Of a DNA stretch of 64,000 bases, positions 10,827 through 20,126 are shown in pieces (position 1 is the first letter of the stretch; each line of letters starts with the position of its first letter). The translations under genes were made by a program, and so were the position numbers. Below the pieces are notes generated by a model. The model was not told where the DNA came from, searched no databases, and was given only the letters and a program-made list of their open reading frames with translations. The DNA comes from Paenibacillus terrae (GTDB taxonomy: Bacteria; Bacillota; Bacilli; Paenibacillales; Paenibacillaceae): NCBI RefSeq assembly GCF_005217525.1, contig NZ_PNXQ01000012.1, forward strand, positions 435,926 to 499,925. Reading direction: 5' to 3'.

Positions 10827-10947
10827 GACATGGAGGGACCGCCCGCTGGCCGGGAGGTCTCTTCGCTGTACTTATTGTAGTCGCGTCGGCAGAACAGTAT
10901 GGTATGGAGCCGTGCGAAAGGTCATTTTTCAAGATGGAGTAGAGCTT

Positions 10948-12291
10948 ATGACATTAGTCAAAAATCGCGCCAAGCCACGCAGAAGTCTGCTGGTGAATAC
11001 GTCCTGGCTGTTCGGTGACAAGATGATCCGCATGGTGTTTGGCCTGGCGGTCAGCATTATCATGGCAAGAGTGCTCGGACCGGAGCAGCTGGGGAAGTGG
11101 AATTATGCGGAATCTTTTTTCGGGATGTTCCTGATTTTCACGACGCTTGGCTTTGATTCCATATTGGTGCGTGATCTCGTCAAGGACCCCAAGGATGAGC
11201 ATGAGTTACTGGGTACGACGATTCTGCTGAAGCTGGCGGGTACTGTGGTAGCCATTGTCTTGTCATGCTCCTTCATTTCGCTGCTCAGACCGGAGAATAG
11301 TTCCGTACGGTTGATCAATCTGATCCTGGCAACGGCCTCGGTGTTTCAGTTGTTTGATATCATCGACTACTGGTTCCGGGCGCAGATGTTGTCCAAATAC
11401 ACCGTCATTGCCAAGAACACAGCCTTTGTCCTCAGCTCCACCGTTAAAATCATTTTATTGCTGTCCGGTGTCCCCATCTGGGTGGTGGCGCTGTGCGCTC
11501 ACGGCGAGTTTCTGCTGGGAAGTCTGATTCTGCTGTATTTCTTCCGTAAGGAAGGACGGCGTATGCACAAGTGGACGTTCAGCTTAACCACAGCACGACG
11601 GATTATGAATCACAGTTGGCCACTTATTTTGTCATCCTCCGCTGTATATGTACAGGCACGGATCGATCAGGTCATTATCGGCGAGATGCTGGGAGATGCG
11701 GCGGTGGGGCAATATTCTGTTGCACTCCGACTCATTGAAGTGCTGGGCTTTATTCCAGTCGTCCTTACCACAGCATATGCCCCGGTGGTGACCCGTTCCA
11801 AGATGAAAGGGAGCGACGAATACAGACAGACGTTGTCCAACGTGTATCGGTTGATGTTTATCTGTTTTCTTGTGACCTCGATACCGTTGTTTTTTCTGTC
11901 CCAGTGGGTGGTGGTCGTGCTGTATGGGCGGGAATTTACCGAGGCAGGCTCTTTGCTGTCGCTGTTTGCGATTCGTCTGTTTTTCACCAATTTCAGTGTT
12001 GCCAAAAGCTTGTTTATCACGAATGAAAATTTGTTCAAATATACGCTGCTGACCTCGATCGTGGGTGCGGTCACAAATGTGGCTTTAAATTATGCGCTTA
12101 TCCCGTTGCTTGGTGTTCGAGGCTCGCTGGTGGCGACCATCTTGTCTTTTACGATATCTGTATTTTTATTGGATTTGCTGTTCAAGGAAGTCAAAGCCAA
12201 TTTGAGCTGGATGATCCAGTCGATCCTGAGCTTCTGGCGTGTTCATATTACAGTACCGAAAGTTGGAGAGAACAATCATGATACCCATTAA
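10948..12291 (+). CDS. Polysaccharide flippase (Wzx/MurJ-type, MOP superfamily)
   Basis: 447 aa polytopic membrane protein expected to flip lipid-linked EPS repeat units to the outer face. It starts with LLVNTSWLFGDKMIRMVFGLAVS, typical of Wzx, and shows about 12-14 hydrophobic segments, with the conserved MARVLGPEQLGKWNYAESF region near the N-terminus. ATG 10948 follows TGGAGTAGAGC; the GTG at 10912 is an unlikely alternative. Its end overlaps the next gene by 14 bp. No Wzy polymerase is visible in this window, so it is probably encoded upstream. Confidence 0.88.
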   Translation: MTLVKNRAKPRRSLLVNTSWLFGDKMIRMVFGLAVSIIMARVLGPEQLGKWNYAESFFGMFLIFTTLGFDSILVRDLVKDPKDEHELLGTTILLKLAGTVVAIVLSCSFISLLRPENSSVRLINLILATASVFQLFDIIDYWFRAQMLSKYTVIAKNTAFVLSSTVKIILLLSGVPIWVVALCAHGEFLLGSLILLYFFRKEGRRMHKWTFSLTTARRIMNHSWPLILSSSAVYVQARIDQVIIGEMLGDAAVGQYSVALRLIEVLGFIPVVLTTAYAPVVTRSKMKGSDEYRQTLSNVYRLMFICFLVTSIPLFFLSQWVVVVLYGREFTEAGSLLSLFAIRLFFTNFSVAKSLFITNENLFKYTLLTSIVGAVTNVALNYALIPLLGVRGSLVATILSFTISVFLLDLLFKEVKANLSWMIQSILSFWRVHITVPKVGENNHDTH

Positions 12292-13546
12292 ACCGTTTGT
12301 TCAGCATGAGGGACAATGTCCGCATTGTGGAGATAAGGTACGGGGCGGAGAGGTGCTGTGGCAGGGAATTCATGTATGTGTCAGCACTTGGTGTGAGGGC
12401 TGTGGACGTGAATATATCGAGGATATGCCGGTCGGTCATGCCACGTATTCACCCTATCGGGTAGAAGTGCCCAACTATACATTGACGGGAGATGCGAAGT
12501 CGAGAAAATGGCTCGGAGAGCCCTTGCGGCAAGCGTTGCTAAGTCCTTCCTATGATTTGGCGGTTGGTATGACTGTGCATAAAATGAAACCCTTTAAGCG
12601 CATCATCATCGTCAATACGATTGATTATTTGTATGGTCACGCTTTGCTCAAGCTGCTGAATGTGCAGCGGGAATACGAACAATCGCCGGAGCTGGGCATC
12701 GTCGTTATTGTGCAAAAATCGTTGGAGTGGATGGTTCCCGCATGTGTGGCTGAAATCTGGACAGTCGATGTGCCGTTCAGCAAGGCCCGCAACTTTTATC
12801 CGGTGCTGCATCATCGGATGATAGAGGAACTGGTACGTTTTGATGAGGTCCATGTCAGTCCGGCGTATTCACACCCTAGTCAGTTCGATATTGAGCAGTT
12901 TACGGGTATCCCGCGTTATGAGGATGGTCGTGAGTCGGAGCCGCGAATTACCTTCGTATGGAGGGAAGACCGCTTGTGGAGCGGCAGCCATCATATCGCA
13001 CGGGCAGTGCAGAAATTTCCGCAGCTCAAACGTTGGCTTAAACCGCTGATTTATCATCAGCGCCGCAAAATCATTCGGTTGTTCCGCAGGTTGCGGGAAT
13101 CCTTTCCAGATTACCGTTTTACGGTTGCCGGATTGGGTCGCACCGGGAGCTTCCCAGCATGGATTACGGACGAACGTGTCGCACGCTTCGACCGGGAAAG
13201 TGAACTGCGAGTATGCGAGGTGTATGCTGCCAGCCGATTAGTGATCGGCATTCACGGCTCCAATATGCTGCTGCCCTCCGCCCATGCCGGCATGACGATT
13301 GACTTGATGCCCAAGGATCGTTGGGGCAACTACGCGCAGGATATTTTATTTCACGAAAAGGACCATCGGCTTACGGCCTACAAATACCGCTTTGTCCCGA
13401 TGGAGTCGAGCGTGACCTTGGTGGCAGATATGGCGGCTGCCCAGCTTAAAGGAGCAGATCATTTTAATATGCAGATGATGGAAGAAAAACAGAGGCAGGG
13501 GGAAAGCTCGGTTTGGAGGGGGGAGGCCGCTTCGGGACGGATTTGA
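12278..13546 (+). CDS. Glycosyltransferase-like protein with N-terminal zinc-ribbon-like cysteine pairs
   Basis: 422 aa protein in the EPS operon. Near the N-terminus it has CPHC (Cys14, Cys17) and CEGC (Cys39, Cys42), a layout like a zinc ribbon, which is unusual in a glycosyltransferase. The C-terminal half has GT-B-like features: FTVAGLGRTGSFPAWI, VYAASRLVIGIHGSNMLLP and AHAGMTIDLMPKDRWGNY. The IGIHGSNMLLPSAHAG segment resembles the GxHGA motif of family 61/DUF563 transferases. ATG 12278 follows TTGGAGAG. The sugar transferred is unknown, and a glycosyltransferase role is inferred from these motifs and the context. Confidence 0.6.
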   Translation: MIPIKPFVQHEGQCPHCGDKVRGGEVLWQGIHVCVSTWCEGCGREYIEDMPVGHATYSPYRVEVPNYTLTGDAKSRKWLGEPLRQALLSPSYDLAVGMTVHKMKPFKRIIIVNTIDYLYGHALLKLLNVQREYEQSPELGIVVIVQKSLEWMVPACVAEIWTVDVPFSKARNFYPVLHHRMIEELVRFDEVHVSPAYSHPSQFDIEQFTGIPRYEDGRESEPRITFVWREDRLWSGSHHIARAVQKFPQLKRWLKPLIYHQRRKIIRLFRRLRESFPDYRFTVAGLGRTGSFPAWITDERVARFDRESELRVCEVYAASRLVIGIHGSNMLLPSAHAGMTIDLMPKDRWGNYAQDILFHEKDHRLTAYKYRFVPMESSVTLVADMAAAQLKGADHFNMQMMEEKQRQGESSVWRGEAASGRI

Positions 13547-13585
13547 TCTCCTAGCTACGACTGTCGGTGTAAGGCGCTTCGAGTA

Positions 13586-13733
13586 GCATTTGATCTTCCG
13601 AACGCTGTTGCTGTGGGATTCCTTGGATTAAATAAGCCCCATAGGGGCGGAATCCCACAAGGGTATGCTTCCGAAGCGAGCTTTCCGTAGGAAAGCTTTG
13701 AGGCGAATGCTGACGCTTCTCCAGATTCAAATC
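13586..13733 (+). repeat. Copy A of a hairpin-type, MITE-like intergenic repeat
   Basis: The copy is bounded by ATTTGATCTTCCGA at the left and by CGCTTCTCCAGATTCAAAT at the right, which are imperfect inverted ends. Inside, GTGGGATTCC (13613-13622) and GGAATCCCAC (13649-13658) form a stem. The left part recurs inverted in copy B at 14120-14159. Confidence 0.65.
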
Positions 13734-14046
13734 CTACCCTCCGCTACTTCCCGCCGCCGCCAAAAAGAATTCCCCCTGCCCATAGGGTGGGTGGGGAGGT
13801 AAGAGCCGCCCGGCGATAGCTTCGCCCTATCGCCGCGAAATTCTCGCCAGGCATGAGCCCGGCGCAGTACACACTCAGTACAGTTCTCTGTCAAGGTGAC
13901 AGCGTTCTGTGGATAACAATCTTTTGGCAGTCAACGCCTGCGTGCATCCGCCCGCGTAACCCGCGCAGCGGGGGCACTTCATGCCCTAAGTTCCCTTTTT
14001 TTAAATTAGGGTGACTTTATGGACACGGCGGTCAGCAGCGAAGCGG

Positions 14047-14160
14047 TCCATTTGAATCTGAAGAAGCGCTAGCGTTCGCCTTTGCAGTGGGATTCTTACC
14101 TTGGAATGTTTTATATCATCCAAGAATCCCACTGCAACAGCGATCGGAAGATCAAATGGA
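14047..14160 (-). repeat. Copy B of the hairpin-type, MITE-like repeat, inverted relative to copy A
   Basis: It reads TTTGAATCTGAAGAAGCG at one end and CGGAAGATCAAATG at the other. An internal stem joins AGTGGGATTCTT and AAGAATCCCACT around 14086-14133. The reverse complement of 14120-14159 matches copy A over about 40 bases with a few changes. Confidence 0.65.
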
Positions 14161-14224
14161 GTGCGCAGCGGTCTCTAAACCCTCGCACCCCATAACTCAC
14201 CCAATATGAAATGGCAGGAGCCTA

Positions 14225-15457
14225 ATGATGATTCAAAAAATATTGTATCTTCGCAATTTTGCCAGCAAGGTGAACGGGGACTCATACAATTTGCAGGAAG
14301 TCGGCTTGGGCAAGGCACTCGTTCGGAAAGGCTTCGATTGCGACATTGTCTACTACAACGACCACAAGGAAACTCATCTGGAGCAGATATACCGTCACGA
14401 AGGCTGCACATTGCGCATCATCTGGCTCCACGGATTGAAGTTCCTGAACAACAGCATCTACAGGGATGTCCTCAAGGATTCGTTTTTGGCTGCTTATGAT
14501 TGGGTCATCTCCACAGAATACAACCAGATCATGACTTATCTGCTTTCCCGCAAATGTCCGGAAAAGCTGGTGCTGTATCACGGCCCGTACCGCGATAATA
14601 CACATGCGCTGATCCGAAGATTGTACGATACCCTGCTACTGCCGAAGGTGGCAAAGTCTCTACGCGGTACCTTTGTCAAATCCGAACTGGCCAAGCGCTA
14701 TCTGGAGGATAAAGGCTTTCACAACGTCGTCACCCTTGGAGTCGGACTGGACCGCAGCAAAGTCGAGGGAACGTTCAACAATGACAACAGCGGCAATGAC
14801 ACAAGCGAAGGTCGTGAGAAAAACCGCGAGGTTGCGGATGAGCTGAGACGGCTCGGGGATCGTCCGGTGCTACTGTATGTCGGCGTGCTGGAGGAGCGTA
14901 GAAATATACGTTTTATGCTGGGCGTGTTCAAAAAGGTACTTCAAAAGCACCCCTGTTGCCTTTTGATCATCGTAGGGGATGGACGTAAGGCGGATACGGA
15001 TCGCTATTGGGCCTATGCCCATGAGCTTGGGCTGACGGACAGTATTTTGCATTTTACAAGAGTGGAGCAGCGGCATCTGTGGCAGGTTTACGGAGCAGCG
15101 GATGCGATGCTGTTTCCGACTCATTACGATATTTTCGGTATGGTGCTGCTGGAAAGTATGCTGTTTCGCGTCCCGATTATCTCTTCGGTAAATGGCGGCT
15201 CGGTTACCTTGATCGAGGACGGGGTGAGCGGAGTGATCCTGAGCAGCTTTTCGGAGGAGGAGTGGGTGAGCCGAGTCTCTGAATTGTTGGACAATGCTGA
15301 GCTGAGACAAAGGATGGCGGAGCAGGCGTTTCTTACAGTCGAGCGTATGTCGTGGGATCGGATTGCGGAAGAAATGCTAAGCCACTCACGGATACAACCG
15401 ATGCAGCTCACGCACCATCCCATGCAATCTACGCAGGAACGAGGGACGGCCACGTGA
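14225..15457 (+). CDS. Family 4 glycosyltransferase
   Basis: 410 aa cytoplasmic GT-B enzyme for EPS repeat-unit assembly. It has an N-terminal acceptor domain (YLRNFASKVNGDSYNL) and a C-terminal nucleotide-sugar domain with VLLYVGVLEERRNIRFML, HPCCLLIIVGDG, and the GT4 signature AMLFPTHYDIFGMVLLESM. ATG 14225 or 14228 follows AGGAG. The stop TGA overlaps the GTG of the next gene, which suggests translational coupling. The sugar specificity is unknown. Confidence 0.85.
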   Translation: MMIQKILYLRNFASKVNGDSYNLQEVGLGKALVRKGFDCDIVYYNDHKETHLEQIYRHEGCTLRIIWLHGLKFLNNSIYRDVLKDSFLAAYDWVISTEYNQIMTYLLSRKCPEKLVLYHGPYRDNTHALIRRLYDTLLLPKVAKSLRGTFVKSELAKRYLEDKGFHNVVTLGVGLDRSKVEGTFNNDNSGNDTSEGREKNREVADELRRLGDRPVLLYVGVLEERRNIRFMLGVFKKVLQKHPCCLLIIVGDGRKADTDRYWAYAHELGLTDSILHFTRVEQRHLWQVYGAADAMLFPTHYDIFGMVLLESMLFRVPIISSVNGGSVTLIEDGVSGVILSSFSEEEWVSRVSELLDNAELRQRMAEQAFLTVERMSWDRIAEEMLSHSRIQPMQLTHHPMQSTQERGTAT

Positions 15458-16821
15458 GCAAACAGATCAACATACAGACAGGGCCTCCAGTACATCTACA
15501 GGTTTCAAATCCAGACCATCATCATGTTCAGGGGGAGGTCCCTCAGTCCGACATATCATCACCAGCATCTGATACAGCAAACCATGTCCATCGACGTGAA
15601 TATAACCAAAACACAGTGGGTAAGGTGCTGATCATCCACAACTTTTATCAGCAAAGCGGTGGAGAAGACAAGGTTGTCGAGCAGGAATTGGTTTTGCTGC
15701 GCTCCAGAGGGATAGAGACGGAGCATTATTATGTTCATAACGACAGCATCCAAAGCAAAGGGCTGGCTAACATGGCAAAGCTGGCGGTGGAGGCGACTTG
15801 GTCCCTGCCCGAGTTCAAAAGAATCAAAAAGCTGCTTTTGCGGGTGAAACCGGATGTGGTGCATGTGCATAACTTTTTTCCGGTTATTTCTCCTTCCGTC
15901 TATCATGCCTGTGAACGGCTGGGAATTCCGGTCGTCCAGACGCTGCATAATTACAGGCTGATTTGTCCGGCGGCGACTTTTATGCGGGGGAATGAGGTTT
16001 GTGAAAAATGCCTGCACGGCACTTTGCTGCATTCCATCCGCCACGGGTGCTACCGGGGCTCACAGCTACAGACGATTCCGGTGGCGGCGATGATCAAGTT
16101 CAACAATCTGATCGGTACATGGCAACACAAAGTAAGTCGATATATTGCGCTAACCGAGTTTGCGCGGGAGAAATTTGCTGAAAGTGGCATTCCACCGGAT
16201 CGTATCGTGGTGAAGCCAAATTTCATCCAACGTAAAGAGGTGGAAGCCGTGTATGACCCGGCTGATCGTTACTTGTTGTTTGTGGGGCGAATCTCGGCTG
16301 AAAAAGGAGTGCGTAATCTGCTGCAAGCCTGGACACAGGTGGAGGATCGGGGCGGCTTGAGACTGGTCATCATCGGGGATGGCCCGGAAAAGGCTGAATT
16401 GGCTGCCGCGTATCCGCAGGAGGACATCCGTTTTCTGGGCAAGCAGGATGGAGACACGGTGCTGGATTGCATGAGCCGAGCCATGTATGTCATGGTCCCT
16501 TCCATTTGGTATGAAGGCTTTCCCATGACCATCGTAGAGTCCTATTCCGTGGGAACCCCGGTGTTGTGCAGCCGAATCGGGGCGCTGGAGGAAGTGGTGG
16601 AGGATGGAGTGACCGGGTTTCATTTTCAACATGATGATATGGAACATATCAGTGCCGTAATCTGTCGTGCGACAGCCTATGAAAACTATTCAGCCATGAG
16701 AGAGAAGGTATCGGAAATATATGCTGCTCGGTACACGGAAGAAGTGAATTACAAGCAACTGATGGACATATACAACGAGGCGATAGAGGAGCGTGCTTAT
16801 GAAGCAACTGCCCCAGTATAG
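15454..16821 (+). CDS. Family 4 glycosyltransferase
   Basis: 455 aa GT-B enzyme. Conserved stretches are LIIHNFYQQSGGEDKVVEQE, VVHVHNFFPVISPSVYHACE, LLFVGRISAEKGVRNLLQAW and the signature WYEGFPMTIVESYSVGTPVL. The GTG at 15454 overlaps the preceding stop (GTGA) and is preferred to the frame's first start at 15352. The first 50 residues (Asn/His/Gln-rich) are a low-complexity extension, so translation from a later internal start cannot be excluded. It overlaps the next gene by 23 bp. Confidence 0.85.
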   Translation: MSKQINIQTGPPVHLQVSNPDHHHVQGEVPQSDISSPASDTANHVHRREYNQNTVGKVLIIHNFYQQSGGEDKVVEQELVLLRSRGIETEHYYVHNDSIQSKGLANMAKLAVEATWSLPEFKRIKKLLLRVKPDVVHVHNFFPVISPSVYHACERLGIPVVQTLHNYRLICPAATFMRGNEVCEKCLHGTLLHSIRHGCYRGSQLQTIPVAAMIKFNNLIGTWQHKVSRYIALTEFAREKFAESGIPPDRIVVKPNFIQRKEVEAVYDPADRYLLFVGRISAEKGVRNLLQAWTQVEDRGGLRLVIIGDGPEKAELAAAYPQEDIRFLGKQDGDTVLDCMSRAMYVMVPSIWYEGFPMTIVESYSVGTPVLCSRIGALEEVVEDGVTGFHFQHDDMEHISAVICRATAYENYSAMREKVSEIYAARYTEEVNYKQLMDIYNEAIEERAYEATAPV

Positions 16822-17608
16822 AGTCGGAAGGATTGCGGACGCAGATATTGCGGCGCTTACGTTTCAGGAAACCGTACACACGGTGGAGCAATGGGCGGGC
16901 GGACGCAAGGACAGCTATGTATGTATCTGTAACACGCATTCTATTGTTACAGCCGGAAATCAATCCGAGTTCCATGATGCACTTGCGTGTGCAGATTTGT
17001 GTACCCCGGATGGTATGCCGCTGGTATGGGCGCTCAAGCTGTACGGATTTGAGCGTCAGGACCGGGTGGACGGACCCAGTCTGATGCTCAAGCTGTGCGA
17101 ACGCGCGCCGCAGACCGGGTTAAGTATCTATTTTTACGGCAGCACGCCGGATGCGATGGACAGCCTGAAGGAAAGAATGGAGCAGGACTACCCAGGTATC
17201 CGAATTGCGGGTGGCTTTTCACCGCCATTTCGGGAGCTTCGACCCGATGAGGAGGAGCAGATTGTTCATGACATCAATGCGTCAGGCGCGCATATCATCT
17301 TCGTCAGCTTGGGCTGTCCAAAGCAGGAAATATGGATGTATCGTAACAAAGACCGCATCCGTGGCGTGATGATTGGTGTAGGAGCGGCTTTTGACTATAT
17401 CACCGGAAAGGTTCGCAGACCGCCGCTAATGATACAAAGGCTGGGGCTGGAGTGGCTGTACCGCCTGATCAGCGAACCGAAACGGTTATGGAAGAGATAC
17501 GCCTATAACAATCCGGTGTATGTATACCGATTTTTCAAATCCTATCGGCGGAACAAACGGCTTACGCTCCATCATAATCGGCATGCAGGGAGAGGCATAG
17601 AGAAGTGA
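16799..17608 (+). CDS. WecG/TagA/CpsF family glycosyltransferase
   Basis: 269 aa GT26 family enzyme, which typically transfers N-acetylmannosamine, N-acetylmannosaminuronate or glucose to a lipid-linked acceptor. Family motifs are CNTHSIVTAGN, ADLCTPDGMPLVWALKLYG, RVDGPSLM, FYGSTPDAMDSL, VSLGCPKQEIWM and GVGAAFDYITGKVRRPP. ATG 16799 follows GAGGAG by 9 bases; GTG 16793 is too close. It closes the run of glycosyltransferase genes before ugd. Confidence 0.92.
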   Translation: MKQLPQYRVGRIADADIAALTFQETVHTVEQWAGGRKDSYVCICNTHSIVTAGNQSEFHDALACADLCTPDGMPLVWALKLYGFERQDRVDGPSLMLKLCERAPQTGLSIYFYGSTPDAMDSLKERMEQDYPGIRIAGGFSPPFRELRPDEEEQIVHDINASGAHIIFVSLGCPKQEIWMYRNKDRIRGVMIGVGAAFDYITGKVRRPPLMIQRLGLEWLYRLISEPKRLWKRYAYNNPVYVYRFFKSYRRNKRLTLHHNRHAGRGIEK

Positions 17609-17659
17609 AGCTGGTAAAAGCGTAATTCAGCGAGACAGTATGTAAAAGGGGGAGCCGTT

Positions 17660-19000
17660 TTGAAGCTATGTGTAATTGGTGCGGGGTATGTGGGACTGGT
17701 ATCGGGAGTCTGTTTTGCTGCGCTCGGGAATACGGTCGTCTGTGTCGACCAGAATGAGGACAAAATTAGCCAGCTTCATGAAGGAAAAGTACCGATTTAT
17801 GAGCCGGGCTTAAAAGGCTTGATCCAGGATAATGTCGAGCAGGGCCGACTGACCTTTACAACAGATACTGCATCTGCGGTAGAGGGAGCGGAGATTGTTA
17901 TTTTGGCGGTCGGAACGCCTTCGTTGCCGGGCGGGGAAGCGAACCTGTCCTATATTGAGGAAGCCGCACGCGAGGTGGCAGACGCCATGAACGGCTACAA
18001 AGTGATTATCACCAAAAGCACGGTGCCTGTCGGAACCAATGATCGTATTCACAGCCTGATCGCGAGCCGCACGAACTACTCTTTTGGCGTGGCTTCGGTT
18101 CCTGAATTTTTACGCGAAGGCTCGGCGGTAGCAGATACGCTCCAGCCGGACCGGATCGTGATCGGGGCATCCGACCCTCATGTCGCCGCTGTGCTGTGTA
18201 CGCTGCATGAGCCGCTGACGACAAATATTTTGACCACAGATATCCGTTCGGCGGAGATGATCAAGTACGCGTCGAACGCTTTTTTGGCGACTAAAATTTC
18301 GTTTATTAATGAGATTGCGAATATCTGTGAAAAAGTGGGTGCAGACGTTACGCGTGTGGCACACGGCATGGGGCTGGATCAGCGGATCGGTTCCTCTTTT
18401 CTGTCCGCAGGCATCGGCTATGGCGGCTCTTGTTTTCCCAAGGATACACAGGCGCTGATCCAGATTGCGGGCAATGTGGACTATGAATTCAAGCTGCTGA
18501 AATCCGTGGTGGAAGTGAATCAGGGGCAGCGCTTTAATGTGATTCGCAAGCTGGAAGAAGCCTTAGGTGATCTGGAAGGAGCTACTATTGGCATATGGGG
18601 GCTGGCATTCAAGCCGAATACAGATGATGTAAGAGATGCTCCAGCGCTGGATATTATGCAGTCGCTTCTGGAAGCGGGTGCGCAAATACGTGCATATGAC
18701 CCGGTCGCCACCGCCAACTTCCGCAGATTGCTGGACAGCTCGGAAGTGACATGGGCCGATAGCGCACGAGAAGCGGCGGAAGGATGCGACGCGCTGTGTC
18801 TGCTGACGGAGTGGGAGGAATTTGGTGAGGTGGGGCTGGGTGAGCTGAACGAGCTTATGAAGCATCCCATTATGATCGACGGACGCAATGTGTACCGTGA
18901 GGAGCAAATCAGACAGTCCGCCTTTGCATACTATTCTGTCGGCAGGCCGCAGATGAACAATATGGATATGGATCGTCATCGGTCTGTAATGAACCCGTAA
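17660..19000 (+). CDS. ugd: UDP-glucose 6-dehydrogenase
   Basis: 446 aa NAD-dependent enzyme that oxidises UDP-glucose to UDP-glucuronate, supplying the uronic acid of the EPS. It shows the cofactor loop GAGYVGLVSG (about 6-15), the substrate helix EFLREGSAV, FLATKISFINEIANICE, and GYGGSCFPKD with the catalytic Cys258. The central GLAFKPNTDDVRDAPAL and the C-terminal DGRNVY are present. The TTG start is supported by AAGGGGGAG upstream. Confidence 0.96.
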   Translation: MKLCVIGAGYVGLVSGVCFAALGNTVVCVDQNEDKISQLHEGKVPIYEPGLKGLIQDNVEQGRLTFTTDTASAVEGAEIVILAVGTPSLPGGEANLSYIEEAAREVADAMNGYKVIITKSTVPVGTNDRIHSLIASRTNYSFGVASVPEFLREGSAVADTLQPDRIVIGASDPHVAAVLCTLHEPLTTNILTTDIRSAEMIKYASNAFLATKISFINEIANICEKVGADVTRVAHGMGLDQRIGSSFLSAGIGYGGSCFPKDTQALIQIAGNVDYEFKLLKSVVEVNQGQRFNVIRKLEEALGDLEGATIGIWGLAFKPNTDDVRDAPALDIMQSLLEAGAQIRAYDPVATANFRRLLDSSEVTWADSAREAAEGCDALCLLTEWEEFGEVGLGELNELMKHPIMIDGRNVYREEQIRQSAFAYYSVGRPQMNNMDMDRHRSVMNP

Positions 19001-19015
19001 AGGGGGAGGCTCTGT

Positions 19016-19993
19016 ATGAAGCGATGGCTGAAAATAACATTAGGGGCCGCTGCATTATTGATGGTAGGTGCTGGTGCTTACACCGCTTATGTATATCATT
19101 CCGTTCAAACGGCGGCAAATGCTATGTATCATCCACGCAGTATCGTGCGGCCCGCCGCGATTTCTACCCTTGCAACAGGCGGAGCAGGACGCCCGGCAGT
19201 AACAAGCGCCGGATCGGGAACACCCAATCCGGCGGCCATATCCCAATTCAAGCCGTTCACCGTGCTTGTGTTGGGGGTGGACCAGCGTCCCCATGATCGG
19301 GGGCGTTCGGATACAATGATGGTCCTGTCCGTTAATCCCGCCGAAGGCTCTGTATTGATGTTCAACATCCCGCGCGATACGCGAACGGAGCTGATCGGCA
19401 GGGGACGTGAGGACAAAATCAATCATGCCTTTGCCTTTGGCGGCGTGGACATGTCGATCCGTACGGTAGAGCATTTCTTGAATCATCCGATGGATTACTA
19501 TGTGCAGATGAACATGGAAGGGTTTGCGAAAATGGTTGATCTTTTGGGGGGAGTCACGGTTAACAATCCGCTCGATTTTCAATATGAGGGCCATCACTTT
19601 GCACAGGGCAGCTTGAAGCTGAACGGGACTGAGGCGTTGGCTTATGCCCGGATGCGTTTTGATGATCCGCGTGGGGACCTCGGAAGAAATGCCCGCCAGC
19701 GGGAGCTGCTCAAGCAAATTCTCGCACAGGCGATCAGCAAGGAAGGGCTGTTAAAGGTAAAACCGATATTGCAGGCAGCGGGGGAGCAAATCCGTACGGA
19801 TATTACCTTTGACGATATGACGACCTTTCTGACCCGGATCGGCCCATCTCTACGGCAGACGGATATGGTTGAGTTGAAGGGTCATGGAACCAAAATCAAC
19901 GGAGTGTATTATTACATCGTGGATAATCAGGAACGCCAGCGTATCCGTGGACTGATGGAGCAGCATTTGCTCACCACAGCCATATCACCTTAG
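19016..19993 (+). CDS. LytR-CpsA-Psr (LCP) family phosphotransferase
   Basis: 325 aa membrane-anchored enzyme that would attach the finished polymer to the cell wall. One N-terminal membrane segment (about 5-25) is followed by a short variable region and the LCP domain: LVLGVDQRPHDRGRSDTMMV, MFNIPRDTRTELIGRG, DKINHAFAFGG, DLLGGVTVNNPLDF, ALAYARMRFDDPRGDLGRNARQ. The Arg and Asp residues of these motifs are those that bind the lipid pyrophosphate in the family. It follows ugd by 15 bp and is the last gene of the EPS operon. Confidence 0.93.
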   Translation: MKRWLKITLGAAALLMVGAGAYTAYVYHSVQTAANAMYHPRSIVRPAAISTLATGGAGRPAVTSAGSGTPNPAAISQFKPFTVLVLGVDQRPHDRGRSDTMMVLSVNPAEGSVLMFNIPRDTRTELIGRGREDKINHAFAFGGVDMSIRTVEHFLNHPMDYYVQMNMEGFAKMVDLLGGVTVNNPLDFQYEGHHFAQGSLKLNGTEALAYARMRFDDPRGDLGRNARQRELLKQILAQAISKEGLLKVKPILQAAGEQIRTDITFDDMTTFLTRIGPSLRQTDMVELKGHGTKINGVYYYIVDNQERQRIRGLMEQHLLTTAISP

Positions 19994-20126
19994 GTTTGCC
20001 TTATGCAATCGGGTGGCTTGTAAGGAGGTCACCCGTCATTCTCTTTCATTCTCTTCTAAACTAGGCCTGTCCCACATACATCTTAGAGTATCCAGTAGAA
20101 TGTCCAACTGAGGGGAGGGGCGATTT

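Larger units (their letters stand above)
13547..14224 (+). other. 678-bp intergenic region with repeats, no gene seen
   Basis: No reading frame with a ribosome binding site was seen. The interval holds two copies of a hairpin-type repeat (listed separately), a separate hairpin GGCGATAG-CTTCGCC-CTATCGCC (13812-13834), several G-rich and C-rich tracts, and one isolated DnaA-box-like TGTGGATAA (13909-13917). It interrupts the otherwise tight EPS operon, so a promoter for the downstream glycosyltransferase genes may lie near 13990-14200; I could not identify one with confidence. Confidence 0.6.

Noticed and set aside
10827..10947. Hairpin GACC-CCCG/CGGG-GGTC between gmd and the flippase gene as terminator
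   Set aside because: It has no T-run after the stem, and the genes around it clearly belong to one operon.
13909..13917. DnaA box TGTGGATAA
   Set aside because: A single 9-mer match is expected by chance in a window this long, and there is no cluster around it.
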